The notes beneath the pieces were generated by a model that was given only the letters and a program-made list of their open reading frames with translations, did no database searches and had not been told where the DNA came from. The position numbers and the translations under genes are program-made. A stretch of DNA of 64,000 nt from Buddleja alternifolia (lineage: Eukaryota; Streptophyta; Magnoliopsida; Lamiales; Scrophulariaceae). Below, in pieces: positions 21,799 through 32,201 of this stretch (its first letter is position 1; every line of letters begins with the position of its first letter). The stretch lies in contig CM033401.1 of NCBI GenBank assembly GCA_019426215.1, positions 21,705,134 to 21,769,133 of the forward strand. Direction: 5' to 3'.

Positions 21799-24700
21799 TA
21801 GGCATGTCAATCGGGTTTTATGATCAGAGCATCAGTCCGCTCAAGCTCAAATATCATCGGGCCTATCAGCCTTAAGCTAAAACTCAGCCCATATTATTTT
21901 TCTTTGGCTCGGCCCAAACTCAGCTCACGTATTTATACGAGCTTCGGGCTTATTTTGAGCCAGTTCACAACATTTTTTTTAATTTCAATGAAATGCATAC
22001 AGAATACTAATTTAACATAGTCTAATGAGATTATACTAATGAAATATAAATTTCAACTTTGTAATCAAACCATGACCATTAAGCAATACTTTGAATTCAA
22101 AACTCCTACGAAGATCTTACTAATAAAATTTGAAGTCCTTAAAAAGTAAAAATGATATAATGTAACAACTCAAAAAGACTTGCAAATTCTCTTCCGAGAA
22201 AGATCTTATACTGACAATCCGCCTTCGTAATCTCACCAAGCATCCAAATTCCATCATAGAATCTATAAAACAATTATCTTTAGCTTACCCAACTAAATAA
22301 TTTAGCTTTAACTTAATAAATAAATATATGAGAGATTATAATGCGGGATATTAAATTGCAGCACAAGGTTAATGAAAACTTACATTTAGTGCAAGTTCAT
22401 AGGACTATTAAACCGAACAAGACTAGGAAAACATAAGGGCTGCAAAAAAAGAGAAAACAACAATATGATAATCAATTCAATAAAGTGATATTCAAATCAT
22501 AAATTATATTTTTTTCATATTATCAAAAAAATCTGCATCAAATTTGTCATCACATTCAAACTGCATATTTCCTCCATGTATCCAGTCTTGAGAGCAAATT
22601 AGTGCTTCAACTGTTGAAGGAAGCAACGAACTTCGAAACTTGTTTAGAACTCGTCCTCAATACTAAATGCACACTCGAAAGCAACAGACGATACTAGAAT
22701 TGCAAGAATATCACGTGTCGTTCTAGCCATAACAGGATATTTTGATGAGTTTAACTTCCACCTATCAAAAATGTTAAAATCATCCTCTAGAGCCTTTTTG
22801 CTAAGGTGCAACTTTTCCTCCAAGTATATATCCAATTCAGTCTTACACTCACTACTTGCATTTTCTTGTTCGGAAAATTTGTAAAACTCAGTCATCAAAT
22901 GAATATCTGATGCACTATCAAACATTGCAATGTCCTTAGACTTTTTGGAGGTCTTCTCATGGTGATTCGAAGATTGGTAAACAACAAGATATTCATTAAA
23001 TAGATTTTGGAGCTCCTTTATCACGCGATTCATCAAGCTAGTTGCTAGAAGATGGTCATAAATTTTCTTGTAGCAAAATTCCAGATACTTTAGTTTATAT
23101 CTTGGGTCAAGAACTAGAGCAATCGAGAACAACAAATTTGGTTCTTTTTCAACCCAATACTTCTCAAACTTTATAAGCATATTGAATGCCATCTTTCCTA
23201 GCAATGTGCTAAGATCTTTTGACGTTTCACGCAATAATATTAATATTCGGTACACCTCTAGAAAAACACATTTTCCGTGCAATATTCAGTCCATAAAAAG
23301 ATATTCGTCACAGTATTGAAGGTCTCTAAAAACTTATGAACCTTCATAGCTTTTTCCCAATCCTCTACCATTGGTGGATTTTTGAATTGCACATCTCGTG
23401 ATTGCATGCGATTATAAGCTTTTCTATAATGCAAAGCAGATCCAAGCATTAAATATGTTGAATTTTATTGAGTGCAAACATCAAGTACCCACATTTTACC
23501 TCGAGATATATGTTCTTGATCAGCATGATTAAGAAACTCAAGTTTTCTTTTCGGTGACGCTTTCACATATTTGACTGCATTTCTCACTCTATAGATAGAA
23601 TCTTTGATTTCGTCGATTCCATCTTGCACAATCAAATTGAGCACATGACACCAACACCTTGCTTGAAGATGCCAACCTTCTGGTAATAGTAAGTCTCTAG
23701 AAGAATATTGATCCCCAAGAATAGCAGCTACGACATCATTAGCAGCGTGATTATCCATTGTAATGGTGTAAATTTTTTCCAGATTCCGTACAACCAAACA
23801 ATTAGTGACGATGTCAGCTAGATTTTCTCCACTTGCCCTAATAGGAACAATGACGAAGTTAATTATTTTCTTATGTAGTTTCTAGGCGTCATCAATAAAA
23901 TGAGCAGTTAGAGCCATAAACGGCAACTCTATCTTGGAGGTTCATGTGTCAGTTGTGAGACATATCCTTGCACTTGATTTTTGTAGAATCTCCATCAATT
24001 TTTTCTTCTCATCTTCGTAAAACTTCATGCAATCACTCCTCTCGGTAATTATAGAAACAAACTTGAATCTTGGACAAAGATTATGAAAAACTTCCTAAAA
24101 GTTGAGTCATCGACAAAATTAAATGGTAGCTCAAGGATAATAATTAGTTCAATAAGATCATCCCTACTTTTCGCTCGATCAAATTTCCATGCAGCGAGTT
24201 TGTCTGTTTGCCCATGATTTTCCTTCTCAAAGTTGAGAAGAGCCTGAGACTTGTCGGTCTTGTTATTCAAATGTTTTTTTCGATAAACAACACATTTTAA
24301 CTCTTTGATATGGCAAAGTAAATGTGTCGTTCCACTTTTGCTTGGGCAAGAGAATATCTTTTAGCAGGAGTTGCATTTGCATTTTGCTTTTCCTTCTTTC
24401 TTCTCAAAATCAATTAAATGCTTCCACACATCAGATTTTAATTTCACATCTCGTTCCCTTTTCGAAACATTGCCCAAACTTGTTTCACCAGTTTCTACCT
24501 CCATAACATTTCCACTGTTTTTAGGTGATACCTAAAAATATAATATTAAATAATTTCAATGATTTTATACTGTTAAATAATTATTATAGAAAATGAATCA
24601 TAAAGAATGAAATTATTATAATATGAAAAGTAGTACAATCGTAATATATTTTAATTCCTAAAATTTAAAGATGTTTGATATAAGCGACTACTATTAAATA

Positions 24701-25753
24701 CTAAAACAATAGGTCGTTCCAAAATTCTACACAAAACATAACTAATAAAATTAAAAAAAAACACAAAAAATAAAACAAGAAATAAATAAACCAACAAGTA
24801 AATATTAACCTATAATGGAATTAAATGTGTAGAAAAAAAAAAGACAAAGAGGGGTGGTTTTTAGTGAACATTTTCATACATTTTGCAAAATTATAAATGC
24901 ATCTATCTTGGTTTAGTATTTTTCTCAAGAAAAATACAGTGGACACTTGTTTTGATCTAATTTTTTGTTGAATATTCTGCTCTAATAAGTTCATATCAGT
25001 GAAACAAAGATATACGTTGAAACGCATTAGCTTAGAGAGTACCTACAAAATGAAGCATCAAGTGAAAAATTTATTCAAATGGTTTTTAAAAAGATTATAA
25101 AAAGTTCAAATACCCCACTTCAAAGATTGCATAAATCCTAATGTTCTACAGAATTACTACTCATAAAACTAAAATCATATTTAAAAATAATAGTAGCAAT
25201 TAGAGTAAATCCAACAATGCTTAGAGAATTTGACAATTAATCTAAGAATTGAAAAACCCACTAAAATATAGATTCAAATGACCCTTCAATCTTCATTTTT
25301 TTTTTCTGTAGCCCAAGAGTTGGTAAACTCACTTTACAATATTTTTTTTTCAAGTACCAAAATTCTCATTTTTTGTTATATCACTAATGGAATGTCTTGA
25401 TTCTTGGAAGACAAAGTGATTAATTAGAAGGCAATCAGGCATTGATGTGGAAGACTGGACGGCTAGAAGTCAGGTAGCAATTAACCTTTGCACATAAAAC
25501 AATGTTTAGCTATTTTATAATAAAGTATAAAAATTGAGAATGTTTGTGATATACTGATATATGTCTCAAACTTTTAATCGAGTCGGGCTTAATTTGGGCT
25601 GAGCCGTGTTAACCTCAAGCTCGGCTCACAAATTTATCGGGTTCAATCTAAAGGCTCAAACTCGGCCCTGCTCATATTCAATTAAGCTCGGCTCATATAT
25701 AAGCGGTCCGAGCCATCAGGCTTCAGAAAGACCTGGCTCAATTGACAGTCCTA
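21799..25753 (-). mobile_element. hAT DNA transposon, right copy (minus), non-functional
   Basis: On the minus strand it begins TAGGACTGTCAATTGAGCC (25753) and ends with the complement of TAGGCATGTCAA (21799). The outer flank GACACAGA (25754-25761) nearly matches GACATAGA, the complement of the left copy's inner flank, and more loosely the local inner flank GATATATA (21791-21798). This copy may therefore mark the original insertion site. It is 3955 bp long and free of the MITEs found in the left copy. Confidence 0.85.
22504..24504 (-). pseudogene. hAT-family transposase, right copy, with stops and frameshifts
   Basis: Read on the minus strand from the Met at 24504, in order: BED-finger region (DVWKHLIDFEKKEGKAKCKC, with a stop shortly after), the region at 24049-24270, DNHAANDVVAAILGDQYSSR (from 23797), RCWCHVLNLIVQDGIDEIKD, then 22644-23282 and a C-terminal WKLNSSKYPVMARTTRDILA motif. 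A TAA sits where the family has Trp before NSTYLML, and the frame breaks just after the dimerisation motif; both lesions are shared with the left copy. An additional frame break lies near 23270. It is dead, but less interrupted than the left copy. Confidence 0.88.
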
Positions 25754-26149
25754 GACACAGAGTATCATTAATGAATCTCTTGGGTAGTGTATCATTATAC
25801 ACTACCCAAGGGATTGGGTAGTGCATAATTTAGTAGTTTCCGCCATAGCAAGATAAGTTTAACAATTAGATAACGCGCTTCAGAATTGATAACGAGTAAT
25901 TTGATTAGATCATGTGTCTTGGTCATCTTTCTCTCTGAATTTTCAACCTCTATGTGCTTTTATATCTTCAATTTTCTTTAGTTAAATAAACAATCACACT
26001 CTAATTAATTGATTTAACTTAGAATTAGGTAACACAGTAGTTTCAATACTTAAATAGGTTGTCTATTGGGTACAATAATCTGGACTTGAAAATCACTATA
26101 TTACTTGCACTATCTAGTGCACTTGCTAGGTTTTTGCATATCAAGTTTT
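25754..26149 (+). other. Probable Athila LTR remnant with a short hairpin
   Basis: Non-coding. A perfect 13 bp stem (CTTGGGTAGTGTA ... TACACTACCCAAG, loop 6) lies at 25779-25810. The 3' part leads directly into an Athila-type primer site at 26150 and so is probably the end of an LTR. Its left boundary cannot be fixed, because the hAT right end is at 25753. Confidence 0.4.
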
Positions 26150-26167
26150 TAGCGTCGTTGTCAGGGA
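26150..26167 (+). other. Athila-type primer-binding site, diverged
   Basis: TAGCGTCGTTGTCAGGGA resembles the TGGCGCCGTTGCCGGGGA site that follows Athila-type Ty3 LTRs, with several C-to-T and G-to-A type changes. The downstream gag remnant supports the reading. Confidence 0.6.
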
Positions 26168-26280
26168 TAATTGTTTGTTTGATATTGAAATTCACTTATC
26201 TATTCTAAAATTAAGTTGTTTTAGTTTTATTTTACCTTGTTCTTTCTGCTCTTTTGACAGGTTGATATTTTAAGTAGTGC

Positions 26281-26892
26281 ATGACCCGCACTTCTCACAA
26301 AGCTTGCACCTTTTGATTCCGAGATTGAATGCACATTCCATAAAGCAAGGAGAGTATTGAAATAAGGAGACCAGTTTGAGGCAATGGAAGAGAATTTACC
26401 CAGTCAGTCGGACTCAATCTGGCTGATATCTGGCAATTCAAGCTCTTATTCAGGCTGCTATTTCTAACACTCTGGCTCAGCAATGCAAGCCTGCCCTGCA
26501 CCCGTTGCACGATTATATACAGCCCATTGTTCATGGAACTACTTGAGCTATTGTGCTACCAACTGCAACAACAAACACTCTTCATATTTCACCAATGATA
26601 CTTCAGAATATCACCAATGAGCAATATCAGGGTGCAGTAAATGAAAAACTACATGCTCACATCGCCAGTTTCCTTGATATTCTGAGCACCTTTAGGCAGA
26701 GCGGGGGTAACTGATAAAGCAATAAGGTTGAGATTTTTTCCATTTCAAATAAAAGACAAGGATAGAGCATGTCTTGACTCATTTGCCAACTGCATCCGTC
26801 TACACTTGGGATCAGTTGGTGGAGAAATTTCTGAGTAAGTATTTTCCACCTAGGAAGATAGTAGCTATTAAAACTGAAATATAAGGGAAGAT
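26281..26892 (+). pseudogene. Athila-like Ty3 gag, N-terminal half
   Basis: A decayed gag with many stops. The clearest part (about 26715-26890) reads, in broken frames, FPFQIKDKDRACLDSF and then WDQLVEKFLSKYFPPRK, the hallmark of the Ty3 retrotransposon gag domain. It stops at 26892, where the copia LTR remnant begins. The gag continues at 48529. The protein would form the virus-like particle of the retrotransposon; this copy cannot. Confidence 0.75.
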
Positions 26893-27065
26893 ACTAACAA
26901 TTTTGGGTGCCATTTACTATGTAATAAACTCTATGAGACAGTCTTTTCTTATGAATAAAGTCAATTTTATTATGGCATTCTTTCTTCTTAAATTGTTATT
27001 ATATGCTTAGAATGAGGTCCCTTAAATCACACATGACTATGGGACATAATCGAACAGATGGAGTG
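26893..27065 (+). repeat. 5' part of a copia LTR (start of the split 5' LTR)
   Basis: It contains AATTTTGGGTGCCATTTACT, TAATAAACTCTATGAGA, AAAGTCAATTTTATTATGGC and ACTATGGGACAT, matching 46322-46470 in the 3' LTR of the same element. The first ~20 bp of the LTR are lost, and homology ends near 27052. The LTR resumes at 38157. About 220 bp of it between the two pieces is missing. Confidence 0.75.
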
Positions 27066-27082
27066 GATAAAGGAGTACGCCT

Positions 27083-28128
27083 TCAGGCTAGCGGTACTTC
27101 TTCTTCTTCTTGAGGGACGCTAAACGTTGGAGGAAGAGAGGGTGATTTAGGAGAAGGAGAGGGTGATTTCTTCTTTGGATCTGGCTTCTTATTTTGTTTC
27201 TTTGTTGGCTTGGCTGGCTCAGCGACCTTGACAACTATCTTTCGTTTTGGTCGCTTAACCACCACTGCTTCTTCTGATGAAGATGATGATGAAGACGAGG
27301 ACGCTTGCTCTTCATCATCGCTGCGAACAACTCCTTCTGCAAAAAGTCGCTCACGCTCTTCTTTGGGAATCGCTGCACAGCTACGTCGTCTTGGTTTAAG
27401 CAGCTCGCTGATCATTTTCTTCCCATAGAACTTAAGCGCTGGTACTTGCTTTCCAGCGGTGTTGACGAAACCGCTAGCGCTAAGAATATGACTTAACACA
27501 ATCCCATAAGGCTTGGGATTTACCGACTTGGCCATCATTGCCTTAAAGCGATAAAACCATAAAGTGACCAATTAATCTTCAATTTGGTCAGAATGGCCAC
27601 CATCATTTTGTATTGAACGTTGGAGATTTTGTCGAAGCTCCCCTTCCTATATTCGATCATTTTTGCACAGATGTCAGCAAGAATGAGATATTCACCCTTC
27701 ATGTCATTTTTCTTGAAGTTGGGTTCGTAAGCAGCTTCAACATCTTCTTTCTTGATCAAAGCCCAGTCTTTGGTAGCATCTCCGAGAGTAACATTCTCAA
27801 CTTCGCCACCATCGTTTGGCAAGTTGAGTAAAGACAATATGAGTTGAGGAGTGAGAGCAAAGGTCTCACGAGCAAAGGGAAAGACGCAGGAAATGGAGTT
27901 TCCATCGTCGGAGATTTTTGCATTCTGGAAGAAGAAAAGGGTTTCTTCCTCATAGATGTTTGAAAAGGAAGTTATCATATCGCGCAAACCAGACTCTTGG
28001 ACCAGGGGAAGAACAGTCCTTAGAGGGAAGTTCTGGTTGTCATGAAGATAGTCCCAGTTAACAAGAAATCCGGCGTTAACAGTGACTGGTTTTTCAGATT
28101 TGGAAGATTTTGAAGATTTGGGTGCCAT
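27083..28128 (-). pseudogene. Extra ORF of the Sirevirus-like element (envelope-like position)
   Basis: Two overlapping frames (28128-27535, then 27571-27083) join through a frameshift near 27560 to give about 340 residues. The N terminus is Ser/Lys-rich (MAPKSSKSSKSEK). Residues about 45-120 contain an LFFFQNAKI segment followed by FPFARETFALTP and LILSLLNLP, which resembles the 'putative plant transposon protein' domain found in many plant retroelement accessory frames. The C-terminal part has an acidic/Ser run (DDEEQASSSSSSSSSEE), then Lys-rich and Pro/Ser-rich tracts. No clear transmembrane segment supports a true envelope. The frame ends at a TGA close to the deletion breakpoint and may be truncated. 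A TATA-like box lies upstream. Confidence 0.55.
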
Positions 28129-28250
28129 TGAAGAAAGGAAAAAGCTTCGGTTGAGGAGAGAAAATAGAGTCTTTTTGCCTTAGAGAGAAAAACTTTTACA
28201 GTAGGAGTATTTGGAAGTGACAAAATTTTAGTGTAAAGGTTGCGAAGGGT

Positions 28251-28257
28251 TTAAATA
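28251..28257 (-). promoter_or_regulatory. Possible internal TATA box upstream of the extra ORF
   Basis: The minus strand reads CCTATTTAAACCC, about 123 bp before the ATG at 28128. The sequence between is CT-rich (TTTTTCTCTC, TTTTCTCTCC), like a plant 5' leader. A separate internal promoter is inferred, not shown. Confidence 0.35.
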
Positions 28258-29016
28258 GGAGGCAAAATAACTCCTCAACTATTAGATGAATGACACGTGT
28301 ACATAAGTTAATTTTGAAAATAACAAAAATTAAATCTGAGTCGTTTACTCATAAAGACAGATGTCAAAACGTGCGGTAAAATAGGGTAACAACTGTGAAT
28401 TATAAAAGTTTGAAATCCGCAGTTACCTTTTCAAAAAGTTTGAATAATTTTGAAATTTTCAGCGTGAATTACACGCGCCTGATGGTACACTGACACGTAC
28501 TCAGACAGGTGCAGTTACTGAACCACCTAGTTTTTAGATAGGAATGATTAACCGTCAGTTTGATTTGATAAGCATGTGTGAGCAGTTGTCAAATCTAATC
28601 TTTTGGACTTATCCACACGCTACCTTTTAGTGATGAAAACTATGCATGAATTTTAGAAAAAGTTACGTTAGTGTTTAAGTGGGAATATTCTTAAACGGTG
28701 AAGTCTTTTTAGTAAAGTTTAATTTCTTACAGCTGAAGATTTTTGATACAAATCAGTCGCTTGGATTTTTGAAAGATATTTTCATTTAATTTTATTAGAG
28801 ATTGATTTTGTCATGCATAATATATAAGCGTTAGTGATCAATGCATAAATTTTCAAAGTCATTTTTTATCACAGTCGCTTATAGATTGAAATAAGTGCAG
28901 TTTTAAAGTTCCCCCTAAAATTGATGACTCATTTCATTCTTGAAAAACACTTTGGACATAAATTTAAAGTAGATTATCCCTAAATTGTATGCATATAAAA
29001 TATGATGCTTTATGGT
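28258..29016 (-). other. Non-coding spacer between RNase H and the extra ORF
   Basis: About 760 bp without a reading frame on either strand. It contains scattered TTAAG and AGCGTTTA motifs also seen in the LTR. Its position matches the long untranslated spacer that precedes the extra frame in Sirevirus-like elements. Confidence 0.4.
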
Positions 29017-29465
29017 TTAAGCGTTTAAATCAATTATACCTAATTCACTTCTCAAAGTGAGAAAGCGTTGTTCGTTGAGCGCTTTGGTGAAGATATCTAT
29101 CAGTTGTTTGTCAGTACCAATGAAATGCATGGAGATATCTTTCTTTTGAACATGGTCACGCAAGAAATGGTAGCGAATGTCAATGTGTTTAGTTCTAGAA
29201 TGAAGGACGGGGTTTTGGGTCATAGCTAAAGCGCTTTGGTTATCACAACGGATTAGGGTAGGACCTAAGATTGTTCCATAATCTCTAAGTTGTTGCCTCA
29301 TCCAAAGGATTTGTGCAAAACAGCTCCCAGCGGCTACATACTCTGCTTTAGCCGTAGAAGTCGTTGTGGATTGTTGTTTCTTACTATGCCACGAGATCAA
29401 TCTATCACCTAGAAATTGACATGTACCACTAATACTTTTTCTATCAATTTTGCATCCTGCAAATC
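29017..29465 (-). pseudogene. RNase H domain of the Sirevirus-like element
   Basis: On the minus strand the GYSDAD motif at the end of the RT frame is followed by a one-base frameshift in a T run near 29465. RNase H then continues as ISWHSKKQQSTTTSTAKAEY, RCDNQSALAMTQNPV, RTKHIDIRYHFLRDHV and ending DIFTKALNEQRF. The AEY Glu and CDN Asp motifs are intact. The domain would degrade the RNA strand during reverse transcription. Confidence 0.9.
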
Positions 29466-30626
29466 TGCGTCTGAATAACCAATTACGTCAAAAGGAGAGT
29501 CCCTTGGATACCACAAGCCCACATTTTGTGTGGCTTTTAGGTATTTAAGGATTCTCTTGGCAGCATTTAAGTGTGATTCTCTAGGATCAGCTTGAAAGCG
29601 TGCACACATGCATACCGAAAACATAATATCAGGTCTACTAGCGGTAAGATAGAGAAGTGATCCAATGATTCCTCTATAGTTAGTGTCAATTTTCTTTCCA
29701 CTTTCATCTTTATCTAACTTAAGCGTTTGGCTCATTGGAATTTTTGAAGATGATGCATTTTCCATACCAAATTTCTTAATCATGTCTCTTATATATTTAG
29801 CTTGGTTAATAAATATTCCATTAGAAAGTTGTTTAACTTGTAATCCTAAGAAGAAAGTTAATTCACCCATCATGCTCATTTCAAATTGATCTTGCATCAT
29901 TTTCGAAAATTTCTCACACAATCGCTTATTAGTAGAACCAAATATAATATCATCAACATAAATTTGGACTAAGAGAATATCTTCATTATGGGTAATTTTA
30001 AATAACGTTGTGTCAACGCTGCCTTTTGAAAAGTTTTTACCCATAAGGAAGATAGAGAGAGTGTCATACCATGCTCTTGATGCTTGTTTAAGGCCATAAA
30101 GTGCCTTATCTAATTTGTAGACCATACTTTTCCCATGGTGGTTGATGAATCATGGTAGTTGCTCTACATAAACTTCTTCTTAGAGTTTACCATTCAGGAA
30201 AGCACTCTTCACGTCCATTTGGTACACTGTGAACTTGTTGGATGTGGCAAATGCTAGGAACATCCTAATCGCTTCAAGACGGGCTACTGGGCCATACGTC
30301 TCATCAAAATCAATACCCTCTTCTTGACAATAACCCTGAGCGACTAATCTTGCTTTGTTTCTTATAACAATGCCATCTTCATCCATCTTGTTCCTAAAAA
30401 CCCATCTAGTTCCAATAACTCCTTGGTGAGTTGGTCTTGGTACTAGCGTCCAAACCTTGCTTCTCTCAAATTGGTTAAACTCTTCTTGCATTGCTTCTAC
30501 CCAACTTGAATCACTGAGCGCTTCATCCATTTTCTTTGGTTCCATTTGAGATAGAAAGCTTGCGAACATGGCCTCATTGATTGTTGCGGACCTAGTTCTA
30601 ACAGGTGCTTCAATATCTCCAATCAC
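29409..30626 (-). pseudogene. Reverse transcriptase of the Sirevirus-like element
   Basis: Two open pieces. 30626-30180 has [46 protein letters not shown] and [11 protein letters not shown]. 30125-29409 has LYGLKQASRAWY, the active-site strand with an intact IYVDDIIFGSTN, and MGELTFFLGLQV. Between them are in-frame stops near 30180 and 30127. Apart from those stops and the frameshift into RNase H, the domain is well conserved, so this insertion is relatively young. Confidence 0.92.
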
Positions 30627-31037
30627 TAGCTCTGGTGGATGGTCTCTAAGCCATTTACAATCTGGTTGGAACGGGTTGAGAGACTCTTGATTATCAATCG
30701 CTTAACTCTCATTTGTCTCTTGCACAGTCGTTGTATCATTCACAGTTCCAATTTGCTCTTGATGATCATTCTCTTCATGATCATTAGAGATTCTTACAAT
30801 GTCATCATTGATAACCTCACGAGTAATCTTAGGAATAGGCACAAAGATCTCATCATCCTAATCATCACCAAGATTGATTTGTGACGCTTGTTGGACAAGA
30901 TCTTCAATTCCTACATCATCAAGATTAACCTTACTCGGTTCTTAGTTAGCATCATCAAACACAACATGAATGGATTCTTCAACCTTTGATTTGATCTTAT
31001 TTAAGATGCAGAAACTCTTCCCATTTTTAGGCATAGC

Positions 31038-31799
31038 CTAGAAAAATTCCCTCATTCGCTTTAGGATCAAATGTCCATAGATTCTGAGATCCATTGTTAT
31101 GAATGAAACATTTTGAACCAAATACATGAAAATATGAAACGTTAGGCTTACGTCTCTTCCACAAATCCTATGGAGTCTTCTATGTTTCTTGTTGATCATA
31201 CACCGGTTCTGAGTGTAGCAAGCGGTATTGATGTCTTCAGCCCAAAACCTTTGAGGCAACTTAGACTCTGCAAGCATCGTCCTAGCGGCTTCTTTAAGCG
31301 TCCTATTTCTTTGCTCGGCAACTCCATTCTGTTGAGGTGTTCTAAGGGCAGAATACTCATGAAGCATTCCAAAATCTGTACAAAACTTCTCAACAAATTG
31401 GTTAGTAAATTCAGTTCCTCTATCGCTTCGAATTCTAGTCACCTTTAGATCTTTTAAGGTTTGTAATTGACGAATTAGCGATGTGAGCTTGACACTAGTT
31501 TCATCTTTGGTCGCTAGGAATTCTACCCATGTATAGCGAGAGAAATCATCAACTATTACTAGCGAGTACTTTTTACCACTAACACTCATGATTTGAATAG
31601 GGCCAAACAAATCTAGATGCAATAGTTCAAGAACTCTAGAAGTAGATAGGCATGGTTTCTTTTTGAAAGATGATTTAACTTGTTTACCCATTTGACATGC
31701 ATCACATAAGCGATTTTTCTGAAAGGAACCCTTAGGTAATCCCTCTACTAGATTTAGCGATACTAATTGAGAGATTTCCTTAAAGTTGAGGTGATTCAT
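31038..31799 (-). pseudogene. Integrase of the Sirevirus-like element
   Basis: An open frame of 253 codons. The zinc-binding part is partly visible (NHLNF, then CDACQMGK). The catalytic core has the three acidic residues in LLHLDLFGPI, RSDRGTEF and TPQQNGVAEQRNR, the copia-type D,D-35-E pattern. The C-terminal end is frameshifted near 31165-31200. The upstream protease (31815-32201) runs into it through a stop and a changed pre-integrase sequence (LWQRKMNHLNF). Confidence 0.92.
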
Positions 31800-31814
31800 T
31801 TTTCTTTGCCATAA

Positions 31815-32201
31815 CTAACCCAATTCATTTTGACTTTTAGCAACAAAGCAAGTGGGGTTGTTATCAATTGTAGAATCCCAATATACTAAATACACATTGT
31901 TTGTTCTTTTTTCTCTTAATTTAGTAGACTTAGTCTTAGCGTCGTTGACATAGCAGAAATCGCTTTCAAAGCCTTTATCACAAAATTGACTAATGCTTAA
32001 CAAATTATGCTTAAGACCCTCAACATAATATACATCACTAATCATGATGTTCCCCCTATGCATGATACCTATACCTTTGGTTTTACCTTTGGAGTTATCA
32101 CCGAATATAACTTGAGGACCGTTGGTAGCGCGATAGTTGACCAAGAGATCTTTTGAGCCAGTCATGTGCCTTGATGACCCACTATCAATGTACCAAATTG
32201 A
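31815..32201 (-). pseudogene. Aspartic protease and pre-integrase region
   Basis: On the minus strand: IWYIDSGSSRHMTGSKDLL with the catalytic Asp-Ser-Gly, then GLKHNLLSISQFCDKGF, a conserved copia protease and pre-integrase pattern. The frame upstream is interrupted exactly at 32202 by the solo LTR. Residues upstream of IWYID in the same open frame belong to that LTR. Confidence 0.9.

Larger units (their letters stand above)
15938..25753. repeat. Large inverted duplication: two hAT elements around a repeat spacer
   Basis: The left arm (15938-20963) and right arm (21686-25753) are inverted copies of one another. Each contains a full-length hAT element plus about 115 bp of the same inner flank (AATTCAATTAACAAACATGC and its complement at 21759-21778). 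The spacer 20964-21685 is made mainly of three tandem repeats. The arms share inactivating mutations, so the element was already defective when duplicated. After removing the three MITEs and a 108 bp duplication from the left arm, the two hAT copies are of nearly equal length. Confidence 0.85.

Noticed and set aside
24324..24506. Plus-strand frame rich in Leu/Ser opposite the right hAT transposase
   Set aside because: Antisense shadow of the BED-finger region of the right transposase.
25779..25810. Perfect 13 bp hairpin as a transcription terminator or small-RNA gene
   Set aside because: Terminators of this form are bacterial; it is a short hairpin in decayed retroelement sequence without support for a function.
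27210..27428. Plus-strand frame with Asp/Glu run and Ser/Arg tail
   Set aside because: Antisense of the Ser/Glu-rich and Lys-rich tract of the extra retroelement protein on the minus strand.
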